Positions 49,388 through 58,145 are shown, counted from the first letter of the stretch. The stretch is DNA of 64,000 bases from Arthrobacter sp. 131MFCol6.1 (GCF_000374925.1 NZ_KB895543.1:124001-188000), one strand, 5' to 3'. Notes: generated by a model not told the origin, from the letters alone. Translations and numbers: made by a program.

Positions 49388-50503
49388 TTACCGGCGGAGG
49401 GTAAAGGAATCCGAGAAGCTGTAGCCGTCGGCGGGAATGAACCTGGCGGCCAGTTCATCCGCCGTCGCCGTGACATCCAGGGTCCCAAAAGCCGGGTCCT
49501 GGTTCTTTCCGGATGTACTGGCGAAGTAACGCATCTCCGGATCCTCGGATCTGACATTGTAGAGTCCGACGCCGCCAACGCCGACGGTGGCGAACACCGT
49601 CCCCGAGCCCTGGGCCATGGCGCCATCGGTATCGGCCAGGCACCCGGAGGTGAAGGTCGCGGGAACGAGTTCCGTGCAGCCTCCCCCCGTGGCCAGTTGA
49701 TGCGTCCGCTGATAGACGTGGTCGTGGCCGGACAGGACCAGGTCCACCTGCTTTTCGATCAGCATGTTCGTGAAGTCCTGCCCCGCCTGGCAGTCGTAGT
49801 TGCCGACGCTCAGGCACGGGGTATGCATGCCCACCACCGTCCAGGGGATGTTCTGCGATTTGGCCTCGTCAATGGCGTCCGCGGTCCAGCGCCAGCGTTC
49901 GCTGCCCCTTGAGTAGTCCAGCGGCTCTCCGCCCCGGAAGTCGATGCCGGGGGAAACCATGATGAAGCGGACCACCGGATTCTGCTCGGGGACATCCAGG
50001 CGCCATTGGACGCCGTATTCGCCCTGAAGGCCGGGCATCCTGTTGGGCAGGCACTGGACGTATTTCTCGATGTCGCCATCCCGGCCATCACTCTCGTGGT
50101 TCCCGGTCACCAACTGGTACGGGAAGTTCTCGCCTAGCCGGGCGGTGACCATGTCGCAGAACTCCTGTTCGAGTCCGGCCTTGTACGCGAAGTCGCCCAG
50201 GGCGAGGTTCAGGTGGGGCTTGAGGCCGGCAACGGCGTCGAGCACTTTTTTGGCGCCCGAGCCGACGCCGATGTCACCCTGGGCGGTGAAGTGCACGGGC
50301 TCGCCTGCCGAAGGCGCGGCAGACGACGACGGCGGCGCGGTGGACGGCGGTGGGGACGACGGTGCGGGGGACGACGGCGTGCCGGAGCTCGGGCGCGGTG
50401 AGGGTTCCGGCGGCCCGGGCTGGCAGGCGGAAAGCAGCAGACCCAGGCTCAGCAACAAAGCGCCGATACCCGCCTTGCCACGTTTCCCCAGGGACCCGGC
50501 CAC
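49388..50503 (-). CDS. Metallophosphoesterase lipoprotein
   Basis: 371 residues. Lipoprotein signal ending LLLSACQPG, a Pro/Ser-rich linker (30-65), then a calcineurin-like phosphoesterase: AQGDIGVGS, ALGDFAYKAG, VTGNHESDG, VVGMHTPCL and LSGHDHVYQRTHQL supply the two-metal site. It is similar to purple-acid-phosphatase-like secreted phosphatases and acts outside the membrane on phosphomono- or diesters. GTG at 50503. It converges on the GH16 gene (23-base gap). Confidence 0.9.
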   Translation of the reverse strand: MAGSLGKRGKAGIGALLLSLGLLLSACQPGPPEPSPRPSSGTPSSPAPSSPPPSTAPPSSSAAPSAGEPVHFTAQGDIGVGSGAKKVLDAVAGLKPHLNLALGDFAYKAGLEQEFCDMVTARLGENFPYQLVTGNHESDGRDGDIEKYVQCLPNRMPGLQGEYGVQWRLDVPEQNPVVRFIMVSPGIDFRGGEPLDYSRGSERWRWTADAIDEAKSQNIPWTVVGMHTPCLSVGNYDCQAGQDFTNMLIEKQVDLVLSGHDHVYQRTHQLATGGGCTELVPATFTSGCLADTDGAMAQGSGTVFATVGVGGVGLYNVRSEDPEMRYFASTSGKNQDPAFGTLDVTATADELAARFIPADGYSFSDSFTLRR

Positions 50504-50820
50504 GATTCCTCACATCATTGGGTTGATCAGGACTGTGCGAATAGTTCTGCGAAATTCGGTGATTGCCCGGCATTTATAGGCCAGAGTAACCCGGCCGTGG
50601 AGCGAAGGCCAGAGACCGCGTCGGCCCCGGTTGGCTGGATCCGCCGTCGGAAATCCCGACGCCGCCGGCCCGCGTGGCCGCCGGCGTGCCGCGTGCCGCG
50701 TGTCCCGCGTCAGGGCCGGTGGGACCTAGCCCGGGACGTGCTTCCTCGTTAGCATTCAAAGTGGGGAATACCCCGACCGCCCCGGCGGGACAGGCCCGCC
50801 ACTGCTCGAAGGAGACCGTT
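50504..50820. promoter_or_regulatory. Divergent region between phosphoesterase and yceI
   Basis: 317 bases without a gene. On the minus strand TATAAA (near 50571-50576) could be the -10 of the phosphoesterase gene. A GC-rich stretch with short repeats of GCCGCGT occupies 50680-50720. On the plus strand GAAGGAG precedes the yceI start at 50821. No long dyad seen. Confidence 0.4.
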
Positions 50821-51372
50821 GTGACTCTGCCCGAAGGTTTGACCCCCGGAGTGTGGACACTGGACATGTCCCACAGCGAAATCGGCTTCAGCGTCCGGCA
50901 CGCGGGCATAAGCAAGGTCCGCGGCCGGTTCAACGAAGCCTCCGCCGAGGCGAGGGTGCGCGAGTCACTGGCGGACGCAAGCCTGCACGCCACGGTCAAG
51001 ACCGCCAGCTTCGATTCGGGCGACGCCAACCGCGATGGCCACGTCCGCGGCCCGGACTTCTTCGACGTTGAGCAGTTCCCCGACATGACTTTTCGGGCCA
51101 CCGGGATCCGGGGCGACGGGGAAGACTATGTGCTCACCGGCGAGCTCACAATCCGTGGCATCACCAAGCCCGTGGAGCTCGAAGTCGAATACACCGGCGT
51201 GGCGGTGGACCCCTTCGGCGCCACGCGGGCAGGATTCAGTGCCGAAGCGGACATCAGCCGGAAAGAGTTCGGCCTGACGTGGAACGCCGCCCTCGAAGCG
51301 GGCGGCCTGCTGGTCAGCGACAAGGTCAAGATCAACGTTGAGGCCGCCATGGTCAAGCAGGCCGATACCTAA
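50821..51372 (+). CDS. YceI-family lipid/isoprenoid-binding protein
   Basis: 183 residues, the lipocalin-like YceI barrel: GVWTLDMSHSEIGFSVRHAG, then KVRGRFNEASAEARV, FDVEQFPDMTFRATGIRG, LTGELTIRGITKPVELEVEY and SRKEFGLTWNAALEAGG. E. coli YceI binds isoprenoid quinones. No signal peptide is present, so this one is cytosolic, as often in actinobacteria. GTG start with GAAGGAG seven bases before it. Single gene. Confidence 0.92.
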   Translation: MTLPEGLTPGVWTLDMSHSEIGFSVRHAGISKVRGRFNEASAEARVRESLADASLHATVKTASFDSGDANRDGHVRGPDFFDVEQFPDMTFRATGIRGDGEDYVLTGELTIRGITKPVELEVEYTGVAVDPFGATRAGFSAEADISRKEFGLTWNAALEAGGLLVSDKVKINVEAAMVKQADT

Positions 51373-51516
51373 GCGCCGAAACGGGGTGCCCAATCCGGGG
51401 CCGGGCACCCCTCACCCCGTCTCGGGGGAACCTCTCCGGGGCCGGGCGCGAAAGTCAGGGATTTTTCCGGGTAAGCCACTGATCCGAATGTCACTCCTAC
51501 GGGCGAGAATGAATCC

Positions 51517-51930
51517 ATGAAGACACTCCTGAACATCATCTGGCTGCTCTTCGGCGGCCTGTGGCTGGCCCTTGGATATTTCCTGGCCGGCGTCGTCTGC
51601 TGCCTGCTGGTTGTCACCATCCCGTGGGGCCTGGCCTCGTTCCGCATCGCGTCCTATGCCTTGTGGCCCTTCGGCCGCATGGTGGTGGACAAGCCCGGCG
51701 GAAACGGCATATTTACCCTGCTGGGAAACGTCATCTGGCTGCTTGTGGCGGGCCTCTGGATCGCGATCGCGCACGTCGTCACGGCCTTCGCCATGGCCAT
51801 CACGATCATCGGCATCCCGCTGGCGATCGCCAACCTCAAGCTCATCCCCATCTCGCTGATGCCGCTCGGCAAACAGATCATCCCGAGCAACACCCCGTAT
51901 GTGACCGCCTACAGCCCCGGCCGGCGCTAG
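51517..51930 (+). CDS. YccF-family (DUF307) inner-membrane protein
   Basis: 137 residues in two homologous halves, each with two membrane helices: LLNIIWLLFGGLWLALGYF with VTIPWGLASFRIASYALWPF, and LGNVIWLLVAGLWIAIAHV with IIGIPLAIANLKLIPISLMP. This is the complete YccF duplication. The family is linked to a Yee/Orai-like membrane protein but the function is unknown. Single gene with an ATG at 51517. Confidence 0.92.
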   Translation: MKTLLNIIWLLFGGLWLALGYFLAGVVCCLLVVTIPWGLASFRIASYALWPFGRMVVDKPGGNGIFTLLGNVIWLLVAGLWIAIAHVVTAFAMAITIIGIPLAIANLKLIPISLMPLGKQIIPSNTPYVTAYSPGRR

Positions 51931-52006
51931 GCGCCGGCAGCGCCAGCGCGGCCAGCGGGCCGGGGGCACTTCGCCTGTCAGTTCAAGCAATCCGAGGGAG
52001 AGGACC

Positions 52007-52480
52007 ATGAGCCAACCGGCTTCCGGCGACACGGACCTCATGCTGGTCATTGTCCGCGAGTTCAGGGCACCCATCCAGGGCGTGTGGTCGGCGTTGACGG
52101 ACCCGGACCAGGCTCCGCAGTGGTGGGGTCCGCGCGGCTTCCATGTCCCGCGTGAGAGCGTCGATACGGACCTCGAAGTCGGCGGCCTGTACCGCGCCTG
52201 CATGATCCAGGACAGTACCGGGCAGCAATTCTGGTGGAGCGGGGTTCATACCGATGTTGAACCGCCGCACCTGTTGATGTTCACCCATGCCTGGGACAGG
52301 CCGGACGGCACCCGCGGCTTCGAGACCGAGGTGACGATCCGGTTGGAGGAGATCGACGGCGGCACGCAGATGACCTTCACCCAGGGGCCGTTCGACTCCG
52401 CGGCCAGCCGCGACCGCCATGGCGAAGGGTGGCGTGAGTCGTTCGATCGGCTGGCGAATCACCTCAGCGTGGCCGCCTGA
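52007..52480 (+). CDS. SRPBCC/AHSA1-domain protein
   Basis: 157 residues, START-like fold with a hydrophobic pocket: LVIVREFRAPIQGVWSALTD, PDQAPQWWGPRGFHVP, LEVGGLYRACM and GFETEVTIRLEEIDGGTQM. This AHSA1 subfamily (polyketide cyclase/activator of Hsp90-like) is usually of unknown function. GAGAGGACC precedes the ATG. It follows yccF by 76 bases on the same strand, and converges on the DUF4031-HD gene. Confidence 0.88.
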   Translation: MSQPASGDTDLMLVIVREFRAPIQGVWSALTDPDQAPQWWGPRGFHVPRESVDTDLEVGGLYRACMIQDSTGQQFWWSGVHTDVEPPHLLMFTHAWDRPDGTRGFETEVTIRLEEIDGGTQMTFTQGPFDSAASRDRHGEGWRESFDRLANHLSVAA

Positions 52481-52525
52481 GCCCCCGGCTGCCGGGAGGC
52501 GGCCGGGAGGCGGCCGGGAAACCGC

Positions 52526-53395
52526 TTACGCGAGTTCGCCGTGCAGGTTCCGGCGGGCGGCGTCCAGCCACAGTTTCCGGCCGCGGCCGGTGTGGAAGAG
52601 CGGATCAAGCTGCAGCAACTGGCGGACGACGGCGGCGCGGCCGGCGGCGAAGTCGGCGTCGCCGATGTGGGCGAAATCCTCCCTGACGGCGGCGAGGTAG
52701 CGGGCGTAGGCCTCGGGTTCCCCGCCGAGGACGGAGAGGTCGGCGTCGCTGAGCAGGGCGCCGTCGTCGTCTCCGTGCTCCGGACAGTGGTCCGCGGTCA
52801 GCAGTACCAGGCGCACCACTTCGTCCACCTCGGCGGCCGGGAGGCCGGCGTGCCGGAGCCGGTCCTCGGCCAGCCGCGCCGACTCTTCCTCGTCCTGGCC
52901 TGCCACGCCGCGGTAGACGGCGTCGTGGAACCAGGCGGCCAGCAGCACGGTGCGGGGCGGATCGGCCGGATCGCACAGCAGGTCCAGGGCCTCCAGCACC
53001 GCCAGCAGATGGGTGCGGCCGTGGTATTTCCGGTGTTCCTCGCCCCAGCGGTCCAGCAGGTCCAGGAAGAGGGCGTCGTGGCCCGGCAACGCCTCGTTCC
53101 AGCGGTTCAGGAGCGGGACCCGGAGGGCCTTGCCGCGGCGGCGGGCCGGGATCCGCAACCCGCTTGCGATCAGTTTTCGGACGAGGACCCTGCCCTCCAC
53201 AGGGATGGCGCCGGCTGCCACCAAGGCCTCGTACCGGGCCTCGGCGACGTCGTAGTGGTCGCCGTCGAACGCTCGCCCGGGGATGCCGGCGGCCGCGGCG
53301 AAGGCGTGCAGTTCCGCGAGCGACGTGTCCGAGACGAGGTGGGAAAAGCGGGTTCCGTGGGCAGGCCAGAGCGGCGGATCGACGTAGACGGCCAT
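52526..53395 (-). CDS. DUF4031 fused to HD-type phosphohydrolase domain
   Basis: 289 residues. Residues 1-85 are DUF4031 (VYVDPPLWPAHGTRFSHLVS, FDGDHYDVAEARYEAL). Residues about 105-285 are an HD-superfamily metal-dependent hydrolase: HRKYHGRTHLLAVLEALDLL, LAAWFHDAVYRGVAGQDEE with the HD pair, and TADHCPEHGDDDG, LLSDADLSVLG supplying further His/Asp ligands. This COG4339-like HD fused to DUF4031 is typical of actinobacteria. Likely nucleotide or phosphoester hydrolase; not shown. Confidence 0.88.
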   Translation of the reverse strand: MAVYVDPPLWPAHGTRFSHLVSDTSLAELHAFAAAAGIPGRAFDGDHYDVAEARYEALVAAGAIPVEGRVLVRKLIASGLRIPARRRGKALRVPLLNRWNEALPGHDALFLDLLDRWGEEHRKYHGRTHLLAVLEALDLLCDPADPPRTVLLAAWFHDAVYRGVAGQDEEESARLAEDRLRHAGLPAAEVDEVVRLVLLTADHCPEHGDDDGALLSDADLSVLGGEPEAYARYLAAVREDFAHIGDADFAAGRAAVVRQLLQLDPLFHTGRGRKLWLDAARRNLHGELA

Positions 53396-53480
53396 GGTGG
53401 CAGTCTAGCCCCGACCGCGGGCGCGCGGCCCAGACTGCCGACGCCGGCGCGGGCGCGGGCGCCGGGCGCGTGCCGCCGTC

Positions 53481-53541
53481 GGGAGTCCGCCGCCGCCGGG
53501 TCATACCGCGACGGGAGTCCGCCGCCGGGTCATACCGCGAC
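53481..53541. repeat. Duplicated 3' end of the flavoenzyme gene
   Basis: Two direct copies, 53481-53512 and 53513-53541, begin GGGAGTCCGCCGCC and end GGGTCATACCGCGAC; the first has an extra GCC triplet. The right copy contains the last codons and the stop of the flavoenzyme gene, so the left copy is a duplicate of the gene end. Confidence 0.85.
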
Positions 53542-54867
53542 GGCGGGGCGGATGTTCTGGTTGCCGCGGAAAACGTTCCCGGGATCAAACTCGCGTTTCA
53601 CTTCTGCCAGCCGGTTGTAGTTTTCGTCGCCGTAGGCCGCGCGGATCCGGGCTTGGCCTTCGTCGCCGATGAAGTTCAGCCAGACGCCTCCGGTCGCGTA
53701 GGGGGATATGTCCTGGCGGAAGCGTTTGACCCAGGCCTTCGCGTCCTGCCCGCCCTGGGGCGTGTCGCCCAGGCCGAACGGGTGGCTCACCCAGCTGGCG
53801 GTCCGGTTCAGCAGCGGGGTTGCCGCGGCGGCAGGCCCGCTCACCGCCCCGCCCCAATGGGCGATCAGTTGCTGGGAGCTTGGTCCCGGAAGATTCCGGG
53901 CCGAGTCGATGATGACGTCCAGGGCGTCGTCGGAGAGTTCGTCGTGATAGTCGGCGCTCCAGTAGTTGTACTTACCCGGCGGGTCGTCCAGGGAACACTG
54001 GAAGTCTGCGTAGCCGGTATCTTCCACCAGGTCCACAACAGGGCCCAGTTCCCGGTATGCCTTGGCATGTTGTTTGCCTTCCTCGGCATCCCCGGCGAAG
54101 ACATACACGACGTACACCGCCATCTTGCCCACCATGTCCGCGGGCACGAAGGGCTCCGCCGGTGCAATCCCGTAGATGAGGGTGGCGGACTCTTCGTTGG
54201 GAGCCGCCATGGCCAGATCCCGGTATCCGCGGCTGAGTTCCGGCGCCGCGTCCCCCGGCCACATCAGCACCCCGGCGTGTACTTTTGGCCCGAGCTGGTG
54301 CAGCCTGAAGGTGAACGAGGTGGCGACGCCGAAGTTCCCGCCGCCCCCGTGCAGGGCCCAGAAGAGTTCGGGATTCTCCTGGGCGCTGGCCGTCACCTGC
54401 TCGCCGGTGGCCGTGACCAGATCCACGGAGACGAGGTCGTCGCAGGCGAAGCCGAAGGCGCGCTCGAGCCAGCCGGATCCGCCCCCGAGCGTGAAACCGG
54501 CGAGACCCGTTGTGGAGACACGACCGCCCGTGATGGCGAGGCCGTATTCCTGGGTGGCGCGGTCAAACTCGCCGCAGGTGAGGCCAGCGCCCACCGTGGC
54601 AGTGCGGGCCTCCGGGTCCACCCGGACGGACTTCATCGGACGAACATCGATCACAAGGCCGCCGTCGTTCATGGACATGCCGGCCACGGAATGGCCGCCG
54701 GCCCGGACGGCGACTTCGAGGCCATGTGTGCGCGCATACGCCAACGCCTCGGCGACCCCCTTCGGATCGGCGCACGGGGCAATGACGGCCGGATGGCGGT
54801 CGATCATCGCGTTGAAGAGTCGTCGTGTTTCGTCGTATTCCGGGTGACCCGGCCTGACCCACTTCAT
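53530..54867 (-). CDS. FAD-linked oxidase of the berberine bridge type
   Basis: 445 residues. FAD-binding PCMH domain: VAVRAGGHSVAGMSMNDGGL with H59 as the likely 8-alpha-histidyl FAD attachment; LTCGEFDRATQEYGLAITGG, TTGLAGFTLGGGSGWLERAF; C-terminal BBE domain ends NYNRLAEVKREFDPGNVFRG. The second FAD-linking Cys found in bicovalent family members is replaced (GGRVSTTG), so the flavin is likely bound singly. No secretion signal. Such oxidases act on sugars, alcohols or alkaloid-like compounds. ATG at 54867 follows GAGGGAG; the frame upstream is spurious. Its 3' end is duplicated downstream. Confidence 0.9.
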   Translation of the reverse strand: MKWVRPGHPEYDETRRLFNAMIDRHPAVIAPCADPKGVAEALAYARTHGLEVAVRAGGHSVAGMSMNDGGLVIDVRPMKSVRVDPEARTATVGAGLTCGEFDRATQEYGLAITGGRVSTTGLAGFTLGGGSGWLERAFGFACDDLVSVDLVTATGEQVTASAQENPELFWALHGGGGNFGVATSFTFRLHQLGPKVHAGVLMWPGDAAPELSRGYRDLAMAAPNEESATLIYGIAPAEPFVPADMVGKMAVYVVYVFAGDAEEGKQHAKAYRELGPVVDLVEDTGYADFQCSLDDPPGKYNYWSADYHDELSDDALDVIIDSARNLPGPSSQQLIAHWGGAVSGPAAAATPLLNRTASWVSHPFGLGDTPQGGQDAKAWVKRFRQDISPYATGGVWLNFIGDEGQARIRAAYGDENYNRLAEVKREFDPGNVFRGNQNIRPAVAV

Positions 54868-55084
54868 GGCAGTGCTCCCTCGGTGACCGCGGCTCCGCCC
54901 CACTTTTCGAGCTTACGACTGCGCGGCAGTTGTGGCTACGGTTCGTTGCTTGGCCAGCCACACACTATTGATGCCCGTGATTGATGCCCGTGGCGTCGCG
55001 GTCCGCCGGCCGCCGACCGGGGGTCCTGGTGCGGGCGGCGGTGCGGACCGGGCCGGGTTAGCCGCGGGCCGCGTTTTCGGCTGG

Positions 55085-55573
55085 TTAGCTGCGGGCGTGG
55101 ACCGGGTGCTGGCTGACGATGGAAACCCGGTTGAACGCGTTCATCGTGATCGCCAGCCAGCTGACGGCGGAAAATTCTTCGGCCGTCAGGTGCCGCCTGG
55201 CCTGTGCGCCTTCGCGGTCGCGGGTCTGGGCGTCAGAGATAGTGGTGATGGCCTCGGCCAGCATCAGGGCTGCGCATTCCTTTTCGGAGAACAGAGTAGT
55301 GTCGCGCCACGCGGGGAGGACGGCAAGGCGCTGTGCCGACTCGCCGTTCTTGACGGCATCGCCCACGTGCATGTCCAGGCAATAGGCGCAGCCGTTGATC
55401 TGCGAAATGCGGACGTTGAGCAACTCGATCAGCGTGTGGTCCAGCCCGGCCTCGGCGGCGGCTTCCTTCGCTTTCAGGCCCAGACCGTTGAGTGCGCGCC
55501 AGGCAGCGGGGTGCGCTTTGTCAAGGAAGATACTCCGGTGCTCGGGACTCTGCGGTGCCGTCGTCTCATTCAT
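55085..55573 (-). CDS. Carboxymuconolactone decarboxylase/AhpD-family protein
   Basis: 162 residues, helical AhpD fold with the redox motif C62-x-x-C65-x3-H69 (GCAYCLDMHVGD), the active site of alkylhydroperoxidase-like members. It probably reduces peroxides or works in a thiol relay rather than decarboxylating. ATG at 55573 (MNETTAPQ) is preferred to an upstream start at 55603. It lies behind a 541-base intergenic region filled with ATGTCC repeats. Confidence 0.9.
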   Translation of the reverse strand: MNETTAPQSPEHRSIFLDKAHPAAWRALNGLGLKAKEAAAEAGLDHTLIELLNVRISQINGCAYCLDMHVGDAVKNGESAQRLAVLPAWRDTTLFSEKECAALMLAEAITTISDAQTRDREGAQARRHLTAEEFSAVSWLAITMNAFNRVSIVSQHPVHARS

Positions 55574-55853
55574 GGATTCCACAATACCGATGGGCTTCGG
55601 CACGGCCCGGAGCGGCGTGTGACAATCTTGTCAAACCTGTGACAAGCTTTGAGGGTGGGAGTGTTTGGTTCGGTGGCCGGCTCCTTGGGGGACCCGGCCG
55701 CCGGACCACTCCTTCCGAACCAAGCCTTGCGGGCCGCTCCTTAGGGCCGGGTGCATACGCCCCGGGCCTTACGAGCCGGGCCCCGGTTCGCCCCGCCGAG
55801 CCCCGCCAAGCCGGGCTTCACGGGGCTGCCCTGCACCAGTTCATTCCCACCGG
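55574..55853. other. Intergenic region with nested hairpin, upstream of the AhpD-like gene
   Basis: 280 bases without a gene. It contains a nested inverted repeat: outer arms TTGGTTCGG (55665-55673) and CCGAACCAA (55715-55723), inner GGCCGG/CCGGCC arms. On the minus strand this is upstream of the AhpD-like gene and downstream of the repeat array, so it may end the glycerate kinase transcript. Confidence 0.5.
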
Positions 55854-56108
55854 GGACATGTCCAGTTGTTAGCCAACAGTGCGGGCCTGAGGAGGGCATG
55901 TCCCGTCGTCGCGTCCGGCATTGAGGGACATGTCCAGTCTTCAAGTCCGTGGATGGGCACAAGGGAAGTATGTCCACTGGTGCAGGCCGGAGGAGGGCAT
56001 GTCCGGTGGTCAGGCGTGGCAGCGATGGACATGTCCAGTTTTTAGCCAGCCGTGCGGGCCGGGGAGGGCATGTCCGGTGGTCAGGCGTGGCAGCGAGGGG
56101 CATGTTCC
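55854..56108. repeat. Array of eight ATGTCC-centred boxes
   Basis: Boxes at 55854, 55894, 55926, 55966, 55995, 56027, 56066 and 56098 carry GGACATGTCC, GGGCATGTCC or close variants (one with TATGTCC, one with ATGTTCC). GGACATGTCC is a perfect palindrome. Spacings are 40, 32, 40, 29, 32, 39 and 32, an alternating pattern giving a ~71-72-base composite unit. Spacer sequences also repeat (GGTGGTCAGGCGTGGCAGCG twice; AGCCAnCnGTGCGGGCC twice). It fills the space after the glycerate kinase stop. Not a CRISPR array; see findings. Confidence 0.85.
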
Positions 56109-56114
56109 GTGGTC

Positions 56115-57122
56115 TCACAGGTAGGCAGGAGCAGCAGGGCAAGTCGCCGAAGCCGCTCGGGCGAGTTCGGACCCCGCCGCGTGCATGGCTGCCGGATCGC
56201 CGGCCACGATGATCCGGGCAAAGCCCTCTGCGTAGTCGCCGAGGTCTGGATCCACCGATCCCACCACGGCATACACCGGTTTGGTGCCGGCGCGGGCCAG
56301 GATGGCACCGATGATCTTCCCTTGGCCGGTCTGGGAATCCAGCCGGCCCTCGCCGACCACCACCGCGCTGCTGGCGGTCAGTTGCGCGTCGAAGCCCAGC
56401 AAATCCAGGACGTAGTCCGCCCCTGACACCAGGCGGGCGCCGTAGCGGGCCCACATTCCGCCGGAGAAGCCGCCGGCCGCCCCGGTGCGGTCCACCAGGC
56501 GGGGATCCCGGCCGAAGTCCCGGACAAACGATTCCGCGAGCAGCTCGAGTCGGCGCGTCAGCAGCTCGACGGCGGCCGGCCCGGCACCCTTCTGCGGCCC
56601 GAACACGCGTGCGGCGTCGGAAAAACGCGTCGTGACATCGCTCAGGATCACCAGCTCGGCGCCGCGGAGCCCGCCGCGTTCCTCGATCGCGGCGATGGCG
56701 CCGGCACCGCCGTCGGTAGTGGCCGAGCCCCCTGCCGCCACCACGATGCGGCGTGCGCCGTGCCGGGCGGCCTCCGCAATCAGGACGCCGGTGCCGTACG
56801 TGCTGGCCGCGAAGGGGTCCCGGCCGCCGTCGGAGGGCAGGTTAAGGCCGCTCGCGGCGGCCAGTTCGACGACGGCGGTCCCGTCGGCGGTCAGCCCGAT
56901 CGCCGCGTCGACGGGTTCGCCCCACGGCCCGATCGTGGTGACCCGGACGGGCCGGGCGTCCAGCCCGCGGGCCAGGGCCTCGGTGGTGCCCTCGCCGCCG
57001 TCGGCCACGGGCAGCTCGCTGGCCGACCCGCCGGCGGACCGGATGCCGGCCGCGATGTGCCCGGCCACCTCGGCAGCCGTGAAGGTGCCCTTGAAACTGT
57101 CCGGGGCCACGAGGATGCTCAT
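56115..57122 (-). CDS. Glycerate kinase
   Basis: 335 residues, the two-domain glycerate kinase (GlxK/GarK) fold, phosphorylating D-glycerate with ATP. N-terminal SILVAPDSFKGTFTAAEVAG and PVADGGEGTTEALARGLD are family hallmarks; AGGSATTDGGAGAIAAI forms the glycine-rich domain, and VVVGEGRLDSQTGQGKIIGA is near the active site. Slightly short versus ~380 residues usual. It starts four bases after the BKACE stop and ends the LacI-controlled cluster, channelling product into glycolysis via phosphoglycerate. Confidence 0.9.
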   Translation of the reverse strand: MSILVAPDSFKGTFTAAEVAGHIAAGIRSAGGSASELPVADGGEGTTEALARGLDARPVRVTTIGPWGEPVDAAIGLTADGTAVVELAAASGLNLPSDGGRDPFAASTYGTGVLIAEAARHGARRIVVAAGGSATTDGGAGAIAAIEERGGLRGAELVILSDVTTRFSDAARVFGPQKGAGPAAVELLTRRLELLAESFVRDFGRDPRLVDRTGAAGGFSGGMWARYGARLVSGADYVLDLLGFDAQLTASSAVVVGEGRLDSQTGQGKIIGAILARAGTKPVYAVVGSVDPDLGDYAEGFARIIVAGDPAAMHAAGSELARAASATCPAAPAYL

Positions 57123-57126
57123 CGGC

Positions 57127-58059
57127 TCAGAACCCCACGTTTTCCCGGCCCTTGAGCTGCAGCATCTGCCGCGCCTCGTCGGGGGTGGCGACCTCAAAGT
57201 TGAGGGCTTCCAGGATGGTGCGGATCCGGGTGACCTGTTCGGCATTGGACGCGGCGAGCTGGCCGGGACCGATCCACAGGGAATCCTCCAGGCCCACCCG
57301 GACGTGGGAGCCCATGGCGGCGCCGATAGTGGCGAGCGGCATCTGGTTCTTGCCCGCGCCCAGGATGGACCACTCGTAGTGCTCGCCGAGCAGCCGATCC
57401 GCCGTGCGGCGCATGTGCATGAGGTCCTCGGGGTGCGCGCCGATGCCGCCGAGCAGGCCGAACACCGACTGCACGAACAGCGGGCCCCGGGCCAGGCCCC
57501 GGCCATGGAAGTGGGCGAGGTTGTTCAGGTGCGAGATGTCGTAGCACTCGAACTCGAAGCGGGTGCCGTTCTGGTTGCCGATGCCCAGGATGGTCTCGAT
57601 GTCCTGGAAGGTGTTCTTGAAGACGAGGTCGCGGCTCTTTTCGAGCCCTTCGCGCTCCCAGTCGTGGCCGAACTCGGTGAAGCGGTCCAGCATCGGGTAC
57701 AGCCCGAAGTTCATCGAGCCCATGTTGAGTGAGGCAAGCTCCGGTTTGAACAGGGCCGCCGGCTGCATCCGCTCCTCGACGCTCATGTGCGGCGAGCCGC
57801 CCGTGGTGATGTTGATGACGGCGTCGGTGTTGCGCTTGAGCTTGTCCAGGATCGGGGCGAAGTGCTCCGGGTCCTGGGAGGGACGGCCGTCCTTGGGGTC
57901 GCGGGCGTGCATGTGTACGATCGCGGCGCCTGCCTCGGCGGCGCCGATCGCGGCGTCGGCGATCTCGTCGGGGGAGACGGGCAGGTGCGGGGACATGGAC
58001 GGGGTGTGGATGGCGCCGGTGACGGCGCTGGTGATGATGACCTTGCGGGCAGCAGCCAT
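57127..58059 (-). CDS. BKACE (DUF849) beta-keto acid cleavage enzyme
   Basis: 310 residues, TIM-barrel, Zn-dependent. Family members condense a beta-keto acid with acetyl-CoA and release acetoacetate plus a CoA ester (as in 3-keto-5-aminohexanoate cleavage in lysine degradation). VIITSAVTGAIHTPSMSP, then H49-x-H51 (VHMHARDPKDGRPSQDP) for zinc, NITTGGSPHMSVEERM, and LSIWIGPG-like DSLWIGPGQLAASNAEQV near the end. The true substrate varies widely. AAGGAG precedes the ATG. The SDR upstream could make the keto acid. Confidence 0.9.
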   Translation of the reverse strand: MAAARKVIITSAVTGAIHTPSMSPHLPVSPDEIADAAIGAAEAGAAIVHMHARDPKDGRPSQDPEHFAPILDKLKRNTDAVINITTGGSPHMSVEERMQPAALFKPELASLNMGSMNFGLYPMLDRFTEFGHDWEREGLEKSRDLVFKNTFQDIETILGIGNQNGTRFEFECYDISHLNNLAHFHGRGLARGPLFVQSVFGLLGGIGAHPEDLMHMRRTADRLLGEHYEWSILGAGKNQMPLATIGAAMGSHVRVGLEDSLWIGPGQLAASNAEQVTRIRTILEALNFEVATPDEARQMLQLKGRENVGF

Positions 58060-58145
58060 GGGAATGTCTCCTTGGTGGGGCAGGGTGGGTGCGGGGCGGG
58101 GCGGCCGCCTGGGGCGGACCGGATCCCCGGGCAGTTCACTTCAGG

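Noticed and set aside
55854..56108. CRISPR-like array
   Set aside because: The repeated boxes are only about 10 bases, spacers are partly identical to each other, spacing alternates and no cas genes are present.
55854..56108. LexA/SOS boxes
   Set aside because: GGACATGTCC resembles the GAACATGTTC type at the centre only; the actinobacterial SOS box needs GAAC/GTTC ends, and eight tandem copies at a gene end are not typical.
55741..56454. Minus-strand open frame of 237 residues with recurring TGHVP/RTCP peptides
   Set aside because: The peptide repeats come from the ATGTCC boxes; the frame overlaps the real glycerate kinase gene in another phase and has no start with an SD.
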